Below are positions 1 to 9,516 of a stretch of 25,566 nt of DNA, in pieces. Each line of letters starts with the position of its first letter. Position 1 is the stretch's first letter. The notes beneath the pieces are model-generated. The model saw only the letters and a list, made by a program, of their open reading frames with translations, was not told the DNA's origin and did no database searches. The DNA lies in contig CALBXN010000251.1 in the NCBI GenBank assembly GCA_937890485.1, positions 1 through 25,566 of the forward strand, written 5' to 3'. Position numbers and translations under genes: made by a program. Origin of the DNA: an uncultured Treponema sp. (GTDB taxonomy: Bacteria; Spirochaetota; Spirochaetia; Treponematales; Treponemataceae).

Positions 1-2930
1 AACGCCCAGTAGATTTAGGTAGCCGTTGTACAGTATTTATGAATTCTCGTGTAAAACAGGCTCAAAAAGAAGGTGCAACCGTAGCAGATATTTCTGCAGG
101 ACTTTCATATTCAGTAATCAAAAACGCACTTTTCAAAGTAATTAAATTACGAAAAGCTTCTGAAATTGGAACAAAGGTTGTTGTTCAAGGTGGAACTTTC
201 AATAATGACGCAGTTCTTAGAGCTTTTGAAAAAATTTCAGGTGTAAATGTTTTCCGTCCTGATGTAGCAGGTTTGATGGGTGCTTACGGGGCTGCTTTAA
301 TCGCCTTGGACCAATGGGAAGACTTGATGATGCCAAAACCAGGAGAAGATCCTAACGCACCTCGCCCAGAAATTCACTCAGGAATGGCAACTTTAGAAGA
401 TTTAGAGCATTTCAAAGTAGATTTGGAACTTCGCCGTTGTGGAAAATGTAACAATAACTGTTTGCTTACAATAAATACTTTCTCTACAGGAAACGAAAAA
501 CGCCGATTCATTACAGGAAATCGATGTGAAAGAGGTGCAGAACTTGAAGGGGACACAGAAATTGTAGATGCAAGTAACGCAAAAAATACAAATGCAGGAA
601 CAAATGATGGCCCAATGCCAAATCTTTTTGCTTGGAAATATAATCGTTTGTTCAGTTATAAACCACTTCCAAAAGAAGATGCTCCTCGTGGTGACGTGGG
701 AATTCCTCGAGTTCTTAATATTTACGAAAATTATCCATTGTGGTTTACTTTCTTTACAAAATTAGGATTTAGAGTAAGACTTTCTCCTCGTTCAACACGC
801 AATGTTTACGAATACGGTCTTGAAACAATTCCTTCAGAATCAGTTTGTTATCCTGGAAAAATTTCTCACGGGCATATCGAAAGTTTGCTTAAATCTGGAG
901 TTAAGTTTATTTTCTATCCTTGTGCTCCTTATGAACAGGTGGAAGATGAAGGGGCTGGAAATCACTACAACTGTCCTATTGTAACAAGTTATCCAGAAGT
1001 TTTAAGAAATAATATCGATGCTTTACGACAAGATGATTCAATCACATTTATGAATCCTTTCTTGCCAATTTATGATAAACATCGTCTTGCAGAACGTCTT
1101 TTTGAAGAACTTGGCGAAAAATTCAATATTTCTGCAAAAGAAATTGAAGATGCTGTTGATGCTGCTTGGACAGAACAAGCAAAATTCCGTCGTGAAGTTC
1201 AAATTCAAGGTGAAGAAGCTCTTGAACATATCATTCGTTGTGGTGGAAATGGTATTGTTCTTGCTGGTCGGCCATATCACCTTGACCCAGAAATCAATCA
1301 TGGTATTCCAGAATTGATTGCAGGTTTAGGATTAGCTGTTCTTACAGAAGATAGCGTTGCTCATTTAGGTTCTATTGAACGACCTTTAAGAATCGTTGAC
1401 CAATGGACATATCATAACAGACTTTATAGAGCAGGTGCTTTCGTTTCTGAAATGCCAAATCTTGAATTAGTTCAACTTACAAGTTTTGGTTGTGGATTAG
1501 ACGCAGTTACAGCAGACCAAGTTGAAGAAATTCTTGGTGCAAAAAGCCGAATGTATACTCTTATCAAAATTGACGAAGGTTCAAATTTAGGTGCTGTTCG
1601 TATTCGTATCCGTTCCTTAATTGCAGCTGTAAAAGAAAGAAATCGTCATAAACGAGAAATCGTAAAAAAATCTGCCGCATTCCCAAGACAAGTCTTTACA
1701 AAGGAGATGAAATATACTCACACAATTATTGCTCCTCAAATGTCTCCAATTCACTTTAGACTTTTACAACGGGCTTTTCAATGTTCAGGATATAATTTAG
1801 TTATCTTGCCAGAAGTTGATACATTGGCAGTAGAAACTGGATTGCAATTTGTAAATAATGATGCTTGTTATCCTTCAATTTTGGTTGCAGGTCAAATGAT
1901 TGCAGCTTTAAAATCAGGAAAATACGATTTAGACCATGTAAGTTTGCTTATTACACAAACTGGTGGTGGATGTCGTGCTACAAACTATATCGGATTTATT
2001 CGTCGTGCATTGTCTGATGCTGGTTGGGGACATATTCCTGTAATTTCTTTAAGTGCTCAAGGATTTGAGTCAAATCCAGGATTTAAAATTACAGCAAGTT
2101 TAGCAGATAGAGCAATTAAAGCAATTATGCTTGGAGACCTTTTGATGCGTGTTCTCTACAGAGTTCGTCCTTACGAAGCAACTCCTGGTTCTGCTAATGC
2201 ACTTTACGAAAAATGGAACGGAAGAATTCAACAAAAAATGCAACATATCAATACATTAACTTACCACAAACTTATTCGTGGCATTGTTAAAGATTTTGAT
2301 AAATTGCCACTTCTTCCAATCAAAAAACCTCGTGTTGGTGTTGTAGGCGAAATTCTTGTAAAATTCCATCCAACAGCAAATAATGATATTTTTGGAACAA
2401 TAGAACGAGAAGGAGCTGAATGTGTTGTACCAGATTTAGCAGACTTCTTCTTCTATTCATTCTCAACTGGTATTTTCCGTCATGAACAGTTGGCTTTCCC
2501 TAAAAAAACAAAACGCAATGCAAAATTGCTTGTTTGGGGATTGGAACTTTTCAGAAAATATATGAAAAAACAACTTAAGAAGAGCCGTCGTTTTGAGCCA
2601 CCTTCATCAATTTATGATTTAATGAAAGGCGTTGACGATATTGTTCAACTTGGAAATATCACTGGTGAAGGTTGGTTCTTAACAGCAGAAATGGTAGAAC
2701 TTATCAACGAAGGTGTTCCTTCAATTGCTTGTGTTCAGCCGTTTGCTTGTTTGCCAAACCACGTAACTGGGAAAGGTATGATAAAAGAACTTCGTCGTCG
2801 ATTCCCAGAAGCAAATATTTCTGCAATCGATTACGATCCAGGTTCAAGTGAAGTAAATCAGCTTAATCGCTTAAAACTTCTCTTGTCTAACGCACCAGAA
2901 GGAAGACATCCTGACGAAAAACATGAATAA
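1..2930 (+). CDS. 2-hydroxyacyl-CoA dehydratase activase-like protein (BadF/BadG ATPase end + DUF2229-type + HgdB-like parts), 5'-truncated by the window
   Basis: The reading frame is open from base 3, so the gene starts outside the window; the ATG at 39 is internal (RPVDLGSRCTVF precedes it in frame). The visible part is about 975 residues. Counting from the ATG at 39, residues 1-95 match the end of a BadF/BadG/BcrA-type ATPase domain (VVVQGGTFNNDAVLRAF, then a Gly/Ala-rich helix). A cysteine cluster follows (C134, C137, C141, C163), suited to an iron-sulfur cluster. Residues about 220-560 resemble the activase-associated DUF2229 region (ESVCYPGK, GRPYHLDPEINHG, SFGCGLDAV), and residues about 570-950 resemble the HgdB-like dehydratase subunit (NNDACYPSILVAGQM, TGGGCRATNY). 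Classical family members use ATP to inject an electron into a 2-hydroxyacyl-CoA dehydratase. These very large fused forms are common in anaerobes and their substrate is unknown. The protein has no signal peptide and is probably cytosolic. Its stop overlaps the next start by 8 bases. Confidence 0.88.
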   Translation, partial: RPVDLGSRCTVFMNSRVKQAQKEGATVADISAGLSYSVIKNALFKVIKLRKASEIGTKVVVQGGTFNNDAVLRAFEKISGVNVFRPDVAGLMGAYGAALIALDQWEDLMMPKPGEDPNAPRPEIHSGMATLEDLEHFKVDLELRRCGKCNNNCLLTINTFSTGNEKRRFITGNRCERGAELEGDTEIVDASNAKNTNAGTNDGPMPNLFAWKYNRLFSYKPLPKEDAPRGDVGIPRVLNIYENYPLWFTFFTKLGFRVRLSPRSTRNVYEYGLETIPSESVCYPGKISHGHIESLLKSGVKFIFYPCAPYEQVEDEGAGNHYNCPIVTSYPEVLRNNIDALRQDDSITFMNPFLPIYDKHRLAERLFEELGEKFNISAKEIEDAVDAAWTEQAKFRREVQIQGEEALEHIIRCGGNGIVLAGRPYHLDPEINHGIPELIAGLGLAVLTEDSVAHLGSIERPLRIVDQWTYHNRLYRAGAFVSEMPNLELVQLTSFGCGLDAVTADQVEEILGAKSRMYTLIKIDEGSNLGAVRIRIRSLIAAVKERNRHKREIVKKSAAFPRQVFTKEMKYTHTIIAPQMSPIHFRLLQRAFQCSGYNLVILPEVDTLAVETGLQFVNNDACYPSILVAGQMIAALKSGKYDLDHVSLLITQTGGGCRATNYIGFIRRALSDAGWGHIPVISLSAQGFESNPGFKITASLADRAIKAIMLGDLLMRVLYRVRPYEATPGSANALYEKWNGRIQQKMQHINTLTYHKLIRGIVKDFDKLPLLPIKKPRVGVVGEILVKFHPTANNDIFGTIEREGAECVVPDLADFFFYSFSTGIFRHEQLAFPKKTKRNAKLLVWGLELFRKYMKKQLKKSRRFEPPSSIYDLMKGVDDIVQLGNITGEGWFLTAEMVELINEGVPSIACVQPFACLPNHVTGKGMIKELRRRFPEANISAIDYDPGSSEVNQLNRLKLLLSNAPEGRHPDEKHE

Positions 2931-4308
2931 ATTTAAATTTGCCGTAATATTTACAACAATTCTCTGTATTTTTTCTTTTCAGATTTTTGCTGAGTATTAC
3001 GGTAGAGATATTCCAGATTCATCAGAAATACGAAAATCACTGGTAGATCGATGGTTTACTAGTGATTTAAAATATTTACGCCTAGAACAATCTCAAGTTT
3101 ACAAAAATTCTGCAGGAGAGGTTTTTCAAGTTCGTTTAGAGGAATTTGAAGATTCTTTTGCTATTGTTGTTGCACCTCGTCAGCCAATGATGGTTGATTT
3201 AATTTCTTCCCGAGATAAAAGAACTGTAACTTTAGATGTTTATCCTTATGATTTAGCAGGAAGTTGGATTTTATTTAGGGATAAAAATACAGGGCTTCCT
3301 CTTTCAATAAGATATTACTTTCATCAAAATTCAGAAATTTATGTTGAATTTAGATATCAAGGAAATTTTGGCATGAAGAAAGAGCAGGGAAAGGTTTTTG
3401 CAGATTTTATTATCTTTGGAATGTATGCTGTTCGTTCTTTACCAGTTGGCTTAGACTTTTCTCAACTTTATTCTCTTTCTTTTTCTGATGTAGTTGAAGC
3501 AACAAGAGAAAGTTTACCTTGGGAATATACAGAAATCGAAAATTACTTGTACGATGGTTCTCTGCAAATGATAGGTTTTATTCGCGAAAAACTTGAAAAA
3601 ATTAAGTTTCAAGAAGATGCTTGTTACGATGGAGAACAAAAACCTGTAAAAATTTCTGATGGAAAACCTCGAAAAGAAGTTGCCGAAAATGGTGGTATTT
3701 CTGTAGATTCAGCAGGTTTTGTAAAATGGATTGTTGACGGACTTGTTATGCCAATTGCAGGAAGTAATTTGGAATTAGAGCCTCTAAAAATGCCAACTGT
3801 AAGTTTGCGTACTGGTTCAAGAGCAGATGCATTATCTGATAAATATAATCTTTATTTTAGCCTTGATTGGACAAGAAATTTAGCAGCCGCTTATCTTTCT
3901 GTAACCTCTGGCAATACTTATACGTTTAAAAATTCGGGGTGCGAAGTTAGGATTACTCCATTTGCTTCTCAATTAACAGTTGACGGTGTTAAATCGATTC
4001 CTGTTTATATGCAAGATTCCGGTTACTCAACTGATGTGTTAAAAGCCTTATTTTACATTTTGGCTGTAACAGAACCTGATAGATTTTATCTTGGAGCTTT
4101 GCGTGAAACAGGAGATATGACTCCTGAAAACATCTTTTATAATCGTTGTGTAGCATTTTTTCCATATTTTGATGCAAACGGATTTTTTTCTGTGGCAGTT
4201 TTCGAAAATGGAAAAGAAATGTCAATTGAGCAGTTCATGGAACGAAATCCTAATATTTTTGTAAACCTAGTTCGTTTACGCTCTTCTGAGAGATTTTATC
4301 CACAATAA
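2923..4308 (+). CDS. Unrecognised exported protein, 461 aa
   Basis: I do not recognise the family. The N-terminus (MNKFKFAVIFTTILCIFSFQ, then IFA-EYYG) is a clear Sec signal peptide with a likely signal-peptidase I site after residue 23, so the mature protein should be periplasmic or outer-membrane associated. The rest is soluble-looking, mixed alpha/beta, with many aromatic residues and no further membrane helix. The ATG overlaps the end of the CoA-activase gene by 8 bases. The Shine-Dalgarno is weak (GGAAG about 16 bases upstream), so translation is probably coupled to the upstream gene. The coupling to a cytosolic redox protein may be only operon packing. Coding status is secure because of the length, the signal peptide and codon use like its neighbours. 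Confidence 0.8.
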   Translation: MNKFKFAVIFTTILCIFSFQIFAEYYGRDIPDSSEIRKSLVDRWFTSDLKYLRLEQSQVYKNSAGEVFQVRLEEFEDSFAIVVAPRQPMMVDLISSRDKRTVTLDVYPYDLAGSWILFRDKNTGLPLSIRYYFHQNSEIYVEFRYQGNFGMKKEQGKVFADFIIFGMYAVRSLPVGLDFSQLYSLSFSDVVEATRESLPWEYTEIENYLYDGSLQMIGFIREKLEKIKFQEDACYDGEQKPVKISDGKPRKEVAENGGISVDSAGFVKWIVDGLVMPIAGSNLELEPLKMPTVSLRTGSRADALSDKYNLYFSLDWTRNLAAAYLSVTSGNTYTFKNSGCEVRITPFASQLTVDGVKSIPVYMQDSGYSTDVLKALFYILAVTEPDRFYLGALRETGDMTPENIFYNRCVAFFPYFDANGFFSVAVFENGKEMSIEQFMERNPNIFVNLVRLRSSERFYPQ

Positions 4309-4326
4309 TTATTAAGGAATTTAGAT

Positions 4327-4351
4327 ATTATTTTCTTTTTTCGAAAATAAT
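4327..4351 (+). repeat. AT-rich hairpin in the leader of the TPR-protein gene
   Basis: ATTATTTTC (4327-4335) and GAAAATAAT (4343-4351) form a perfect 9-bp stem with a 7-base loop, followed by four T. It lies between the stop at 4308 and the ribosome-binding site of the next gene. Only one of the nine pairs is G-C, so it would be a poor terminator. It could slow or partly attenuate read-through between the two genes. Confidence 0.3.
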
Positions 4352-4364
4352 TTTTAGGTGAACT

Positions 4365-7190
4365 ATGAAAATCAAATTTTTTATATTCTTTTTACTTTGT
4401 TCATTGTTATTTTCAACAAATATTTTTGCAAAAACTAAAAGTGCAAAATTTCAGAATAATTTTTTATACTCGCAAAAAACTGAAAAAACATTAGGAAGTT
4501 TTCAGTTAATTAAAGACATTCAATTAAATCTTGAAAAAGGTTTTTATTCTTTAGTAATTGCAAATGCTAATCAATTAGAAAAAGAACATCCAAATTCAAA
4601 ATTTATTGAACAAGCAAATCGATGTAAATTAGAAGCCTTGTATATGCTCGGACGAAAACAAGAAGCTTCTACTTTGATAGAACAATTAGAAACTCATCCC
4701 GATGTAGATTTTATCAAAGGAAGAATTTTCTTTGATAAAAAAAATTATTTACAAGCAGTAATTTCTTTTTATTCTTGTGCAAAAAGTTTAGAGAAAAATT
4801 CAGATTTTAATGAACGATATTTTTCTTCATTATATTATTCTGCAAAAAGTTATAATCTTCTTGCAGAATACGAAAAATCATTGCCAATTTTACTTAGCTT
4901 GATTGAAAAATATGGATATTCATATAATCAAGGTGAACTTACATTTTTACTAGCACAAAATTTTTATGAAGAAAAAAACTATTTACAAGTATGTTCTTTG
5001 TACGAAAAAACTTCTTCAATTCATAGTTTTTTAAATGAAAAATATTTTAGAAAAATTCTTTTAATGGCTGCATCTAGTTTTGACGCAATCGGAAATTCTG
5101 AAAAAGCTAAAAGTCTTTTTACCAAAATTTCTGAAGAATATGATGTAGAGAATTTAGGAATTTCTGAATTTTGGGTGAAAACAGGAATTGAATCTTTTAA
5201 CGAGGACGATTTTTCCGATGCAATGCGTTGTTTCGATGTTGCCCAATCTACAGAAAGTTTTAATGATACTCTTAAGGACACAATTTTATTGTACAATGCA
5301 GCAATAAAATCTAAAACGGAAGGATATTCATCTGCTGTAAAATTTTTAGAAGAAAATTCCATTCAAAACAAAAAATATTTTTATATGATGTTGTGTTCTT
5401 ATTCTGCACTTGCAAATGATTTTAATAAAAGTATTTTCTATGGAGAAAAAATTTTGCAAGAAAACATCATGCTTACAAAAAAAGAGGAACAAGTTTTTTA
5501 TTGGTATGGATTTTCACTTTTTAAATTAAACAAAAACAAAAAAGCTTTAGAAGTGTTGAATAAAATTTCTTTACCAACTCTTGAGAGTAAAACTTTAACG
5601 GCAAAAATTAATTTTTCTAAAAGTTCAGCCGATTTTTCAAAACTTTATGAAAAGGAAAAAAAATCTCAAATTGCTTTTGAAAATAGTGTTCTTGAAAATC
5701 TTGTTTTAGGTAAAACTGAATTTTTAACAAAGCAAAAATCAAACCTAAAAAATAATATGTATTGGAATAGTTTAGAATTAAAAAATTATTTTTTAGGATT
5801 AGCATATTATCTTGAAGAAGATTGGAATTCATGTATTTTCTATATGGATGAACATTTAAAATCTTCAACTGAAAAAAAAGATTTTGCACAATTTTACAAA
5901 GCTTATTCTTTGTTTAAGCTACAAAATAATGAAACTTCTTTTGATCTATTTTTAGAATGTGCAAAAACTCTTCCTAATGAAACAAAGTTCAAAGCTTTAT
6001 TTTTTGCAAGTCAATGTGCTTTAGCATTGTATAACCAAAATTCCGAAACTGATTTTGCAAAAGAATGGTTGGACAAATCAATTCAAGTTAGTAAAAATGC
6101 TTGTGATTTAGATATTTCTGAAAACAAAAAAATTGATTGCTTAATCTATCTTTGTCAACTTTATTCTTTAAGTTCAGATTATGAAAAAGCAATTTCTTTA
6201 ATTTTACCATACTCAAATAAAAATAATGAAACTGCTTTGAAATGTTTGTATATTTTGGCAGATTTATATAAAAAATCTAATCAGTTAGAAAAAGCTGACC
6301 AAGTTTATCAACAACTTGCTTCTCAATGGCAAAACTCCCAGATTGCAGAAGAATCAATTTTTATGCAAGGTCAATTATTTTATGAAAATTCACGTTGGGG
6401 CGAAGCTTGTGATAAATTTTCTACATACAGAAAAACTTATCCAAATGGAAAATATTATTTACAAGTATGTTATTACAATGGGATTGCTTTAAAAAAATTA
6501 GGTAACGATAATTTGGCAATTCTTCTTTTGAAAGAATGCGCAAATACAAAAAATACTTCGGAATATTCTTTTATTTCATTGGTAGAATTAATGGATATAT
6601 ATCGACAAAAGGGTGATTATGAGAATGCTGTTAATACTGGACTTGCTTTGTTGAATAATTATCCAGAACAAGCAAATGAAAAAAATATCCAAAAGAATAT
6701 TGAAGAAATAACTTATCTTGCATCTGGAGAAAGTGAAAAAAATGCTTCTCTTTTATCAGTCTATTCAAGAGAAGGTGGAATGAAAACTGTTCAAGGGAGA
6801 ATGGCTGGATTTCAGTTAGGACAAAGTTATATATCTACTTTGTCAACTAAAGAAGAAGGATTTAAGCTTTTACAAGAATTTGTTTTAAGTGTTCCAAATA
6901 AATCAGATACAGGTCCAGAATTGGAAAATCTTGCAAAAGCATATTATCTTTTAGGATCTTATTTTAGAGAAAAATTACAATATAAGGATGCTAGCAAAAA
7001 CTTTTTGTTAGCTGCTCAGTATTTTGCTTCTTTTGATAAAGATTTTGCTTGTCGTTCTTTATACGGAGCTGTAGAAGCATTTGATTGCGATTCAAGTTTT
7101 GCAGATAGCAAACAAACATATCTTACAATGAAAGAAAAATATCCAACGTCTCAATGGACACAAAGGGCTTTTTCTTTGATATCGGAATAA
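4365..7190 (+). CDS. Large exported tetratricopeptide-repeat protein, 941 aa
   Basis: It has a Sec signal peptide (MKIKFFIFFLLCSLLFSTN, then IFA-KTKS) with no convincing lipobox, so the product is probably periplasmic. Almost all of the mature chain is helical repeat of TPR/Sel1 type. Recurring units carry the A..Y...K...A pattern, for example KSLPILLSLIEKYG near residue 170 and KADQVYQQLASQW near 647. Later units (ACDKFSTYRKTYPNGKY near 685, and the last 90 residues) look like the YbgF/BamD type of envelope TPR. Such proteins are scaffolds for envelope assembly or for Tol/Ton-type complexes. The start has a GGTG ribosome-binding site 4 bases upstream. It lies 16 bases before a probable outer-membrane barrel gene and upstream of exbB-exbD-tonB, so a structural role in that machine is the best inference. 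Binding partners are unknown. Confidence 0.85.
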   Translation: MKIKFFIFFLLCSLLFSTNIFAKTKSAKFQNNFLYSQKTEKTLGSFQLIKDIQLNLEKGFYSLVIANANQLEKEHPNSKFIEQANRCKLEALYMLGRKQEASTLIEQLETHPDVDFIKGRIFFDKKNYLQAVISFYSCAKSLEKNSDFNERYFSSLYYSAKSYNLLAEYEKSLPILLSLIEKYGYSYNQGELTFLLAQNFYEEKNYLQVCSLYEKTSSIHSFLNEKYFRKILLMAASSFDAIGNSEKAKSLFTKISEEYDVENLGISEFWVKTGIESFNEDDFSDAMRCFDVAQSTESFNDTLKDTILLYNAAIKSKTEGYSSAVKFLEENSIQNKKYFYMMLCSYSALANDFNKSIFYGEKILQENIMLTKKEEQVFYWYGFSLFKLNKNKKALEVLNKISLPTLESKTLTAKINFSKSSADFSKLYEKEKKSQIAFENSVLENLVLGKTEFLTKQKSNLKNNMYWNSLELKNYFLGLAYYLEEDWNSCIFYMDEHLKSSTEKKDFAQFYKAYSLFKLQNNETSFDLFLECAKTLPNETKFKALFFASQCALALYNQNSETDFAKEWLDKSIQVSKNACDLDISENKKIDCLIYLCQLYSLSSDYEKAISLILPYSNKNNETALKCLYILADLYKKSNQLEKADQVYQQLASQWQNSQIAEESIFMQGQLFYENSRWGEACDKFSTYRKTYPNGKYYLQVCYYNGIALKKLGNDNLAILLLKECANTKNTSEYSFISLVELMDIYRQKGDYENAVNTGLALLNNYPEQANEKNIQKNIEEITYLASGESEKNASLLSVYSREGGMKTVQGRMAGFQLGQSYISTLSTKEEGFKLLQEFVLSVPNKSDTGPELENLAKAYYLLGSYFREKLQYKDASKNFLLAAQYFASFDKDFACRSLYGAVEAFDCDSSFADSKQTYLTMKEKYPTSQWTQRAFSLISE

Positions 7191-7206
7191 GGAGAATAGA
7201 AAAATT

Positions 7207-8799
7207 ATGAAAAAAAATTTTCTACTTATAATATTAATTTTTGAATCAATGTTTTTATTTTCGCAAGAAATAATTGAAATACAAGATGTTAGTACAACAA
7301 TTTCAGGCACAGAACAACAACTTGAAGAAAATTCGTTACCAGATTTTAAAGATATTTTACCTGTAGCAGAGGAACTTCTTCCAGAACTTGAAAATCAACT
7401 TCCAAATGTTGAAAGTGAACAGAATGTAGAATTGTATTCTGATGAAAATTCTGATGACTTTACTTATTTTGAAGGTAAGATAGGGGGAGGTTTCCCAAGT
7501 TTATTTATGGGCGATTTTGCCTTAAGTCGTTCAGAAAAAAATAATTATTTTAATTTTGATTTTTTTCATGAAACCATAAATGGATTTGGGTTACAAGAAA
7601 GTAACAAAGGTTTTTTTAGAAATAACACAAATCTAAAAGTTGACGGTACTATAAATTTTAATCAAGTTTTTTGCCTTGATTTTCTTGGAGATTATACTAA
7701 CCATCAATTCGGATTACAAAATTTAAGTCCAGTTTTTTATTCTACAAATTTACAACAAGGAAAAGTTGGTATTAATCTTGATTTTACTTGTTCTGATAAT
7801 TTACAACTTTACGGGAATATTGCTTCTGTATTTTCTTCTTGGTACGCAAGTTATGTACCATCTCAAGAAAATATTGATTTAAAATCAGATATTTTTCGAT
7901 TTAACTTTTCACCACGCTTAGGTATTGCTGGCAATGCCGGAATTTTTACTTGTTATTTTGAAGGCGGATATGATTTATTCTCCTCTAAAGGAACTGTAGA
8001 TTCTATGCTTCATCGTGGAGATTTGCTTTATTATATGGATTTTAGTTTTGGTAATATAAAATTAACATCTGATATGGGACTTGTTTTTGTAAATAAAGAT
8101 ATTTTTGTTCCATTTTCTATAGGATTCGATTTTTCTAAAATAGTTGAAATTTCTCTTTTAGGTGGAATGCGTTCATTTTCTGAGAATGTATTTTATTTAG
8201 AACAAAATCCAATCATCTATAATGATATTCAAGTTTCGGAACAAACTCAATGGTTTGCTACTTTTGATTTTATGTTTCCTCTTGGAGAATTTTGTCAAAA
8301 TAATATTAACCTAGATTTTTCTATGCCAACTGGAAAAAATAATTTATTGCTACCAGACTATTCAACATTAAATGAAGAAACTGGTTTATACGGATTTTCA
8401 GAATTTAATTTACCAATCCTTACAAGTGAATATTCAATCTTATTTTATTTTGAAAAATCACAAATTGATTTGTCTTGGAATGCTTGGTGGCTTGAACTTC
8501 CTGATAATCTAGGAATTGCACCTCATGAAGTTTCTTTGCTATATTCATTTGTACCTACAAAAAATAATTGGGGATTTTCTGTTTGGTCTTCAATGAATTT
8601 TGGTGGAAATCGTGATATTTTAGGTGATATAATTCCCGACGCAGGACTTTCATTTTATGTGCGTAGTGCAAAATCATTTAAATTTTCGTTTGAATTAAAT
8701 GATATGGTAAAACTATTTACAGGAACCCAACGAACTTTGTATGGTCCTTACGTAAAAAATAGCCCATCAGCATCAATCTTTGTATCATTTAACTTATAA
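7207..8799 (+). CDS. Probable outer-membrane beta-barrel protein, 530 aa
   Basis: The N-terminus (MKKNFLLIILIFESMFLFSQ) is a signal peptide. Residues about 25-80 are an acidic linker rich in E, L and P. From about residue 85 on, the chain shows alternating hydrophobic and polar residues with many aromatics, short Gly/Asn/Asp turns and no hydrophobic helix. It ends ASIFVSFNL, an amphipathic last strand typical of barrels inserted by BamA. No plug domain or TonB box is obvious, so it does not look like a classical TonB-dependent receptor. GGAG lies 13 bases before the ATG. It sits between the TPR gene and exbB. It may be the outer-membrane partner of the Ton/Tol-like complex, but no substrate can be inferred. 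Confidence 0.7.
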   Translation: MKKNFLLIILIFESMFLFSQEIIEIQDVSTTISGTEQQLEENSLPDFKDILPVAEELLPELENQLPNVESEQNVELYSDENSDDFTYFEGKIGGGFPSLFMGDFALSRSEKNNYFNFDFFHETINGFGLQESNKGFFRNNTNLKVDGTINFNQVFCLDFLGDYTNHQFGLQNLSPVFYSTNLQQGKVGINLDFTCSDNLQLYGNIASVFSSWYASYVPSQENIDLKSDIFRFNFSPRLGIAGNAGIFTCYFEGGYDLFSSKGTVDSMLHRGDLLYYMDFSFGNIKLTSDMGLVFVNKDIFVPFSIGFDFSKIVEISLLGGMRSFSENVFYLEQNPIIYNDIQVSEQTQWFATFDFMFPLGEFCQNNINLDFSMPTGKNNLLLPDYSTLNEETGLYGFSEFNLPILTSEYSILFYFEKSQIDLSWNAWWLELPDNLGIAPHEVSLLYSFVPTKNNWGFSVWSSMNFGGNRDILGDIIPDAGLSFYVRSAKSFKFSFELNDMVKLFTGTQRTLYGPYVKNSPSASIFVSFNL

Positions 8800-8811
8800 A
8801 ATATTTTATAT

Positions 8812-8853
8812 AGATAAGATTCTATCTTGATTATGTTTAGATTTTTATCTAAA
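8812..8853. repeat. Two neighbouring inverted repeats upstream of exbB
   Basis: The first is AGATA (8812-8816) with TATCT (8823-8827). The second is TTTAGAT (8836-8842) with ATCTAAA (8847-8853), a perfect 7-bp stem on a TTTT loop. TTAGATA recurs at 8860-8866. The elements share a TAGAT core and lie in the 93-base gap before exbB. No T-run follows either stem, so a terminator is unlikely. An operator for the exbB-exbD-tonB genes is possible. Confidence 0.35.
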
Positions 8854-8879
8854 GTTTGCTTAGATACTTTATAGTTTAT

Positions 8880-8884
8880 GGAGG
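8880..8884 (+). promoter_or_regulatory. Ribosome-binding site that fixes a GTG start for exbB
   Basis: GGAGG ends 8 bases before the GTG at 8893. An in-frame ATG at 8878 overlaps this motif and has no ribosome-binding site of its own, so the GTG is the better start. Confidence 0.7.
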
Positions 8885-8892
8885 AAATTAAA

Positions 8893-9516
8893 GTGTTAGA
8901 AATTCTTAAAAGTGGTGGTATCTGGATTATTCCAATTATTGCTTGTGCAGTAATTGCAACATTTATTATTATTGAAAGATTTATTTATTACAAATCAATT
9001 GAAAAAAATGAAAAACAAAATCTTTCTGATATAAAAGAACTTGTTAAAAAAAGAAATTTTTCTGGAGCAAAAGAATATTGTAGAGCTGTGGGAACTCCAC
9101 TTTGCACAATTTTAGGTAAAGCTATTGATTTGCACTCTTTACCAATTTCTGAAATTCGTGAAGGAGTTACAAACGAAGCTACATTACAACTTCCAAAAAT
9201 GGAAAGATTTCTTACTTCTTTAGGTACAATCGCAAATATTTCTACTTTGCTTGGACTTTTAGGAACCGTAACAGGAAATATCGAAGCCTTTGGTGTTTTA
9301 GGTTCTGGAGCAAGTATGGGAGATCCTGCTTTGTTGGCAGGTGCAATTGCGGAAGCCCTGGTTACAACAGCGGCTGGTCTTGTGGTTTCAATTCCTGCCA
9401 TTATTTTTCATAATTTTTACGCTTCAAAAGTAAATAAAAAAATGATTCGCATGGAAGGAATTGCTGCGGATTTGATTTTATTAATTGAAAAATTAAAAAC
9501 AGAAGGTTCTGTATGA
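8893..9516 (+). CDS. exbB: MotA/TolQ/ExbB proton channel family protein
   Basis: This is the inner-membrane stator subunit that, with ExbD, converts the proton gradient into motion of a TonB/TolA-type rod. Starting at the GTG the protein has 207 residues, a normal ExbB/TolQ length. TM1 is at about residues 8-28 (GGIWIIPIIACAVIATFIII), followed by a basic cytoplasmic loop. TM2 contains the family pattern LLGLLGTVTGNIEAF and TM3 contains EALVTTAAGLVVSIPA. Its stop overlaps the exbD start by 4 bases (ATGA), so the two are translationally coupled. An assignment to TolQ rather than ExbB cannot be excluded by sequence. The TonB-like third gene favours ExbB. Confidence 0.92.
   Translation: MLEILKSGGIWIIPIIACAVIATFIIIERFIYYKSIEKNEKQNLSDIKELVKKRNFSGAKEYCRAVGTPLCTILGKAIDLHSLPISEIREGVTNEATLQLPKMERFLTSLGTIANISTLLGLLGTVTGNIEAFGVLGSGASMGDPALLAGAIAEALVTTAAGLVVSIPAIIFHNFYASKVNKKMIRMEGIAADLILLIEKLKTEGSV

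Noticed and set aside
8805..8835. Fur box upstream of exbB
   Set aside because: GATAAG and TATCTTGATTATG look suggestive, but the match to the 19-base consensus is poor, and the symmetry is better explained by the short inverted repeats listed.
8878..8892. ATG at 8878 as the exbB start
   Set aside because: It overlaps the GGAGG motif that is correctly spaced for the GTG at 8893 and has no ribosome-binding site itself.
8988..9401. 137-codon antisense frame over exbB
   Set aside because: It is a shadow of the exbB coding frame, with no ribosome-binding site, and the + strand protein has all family motifs.
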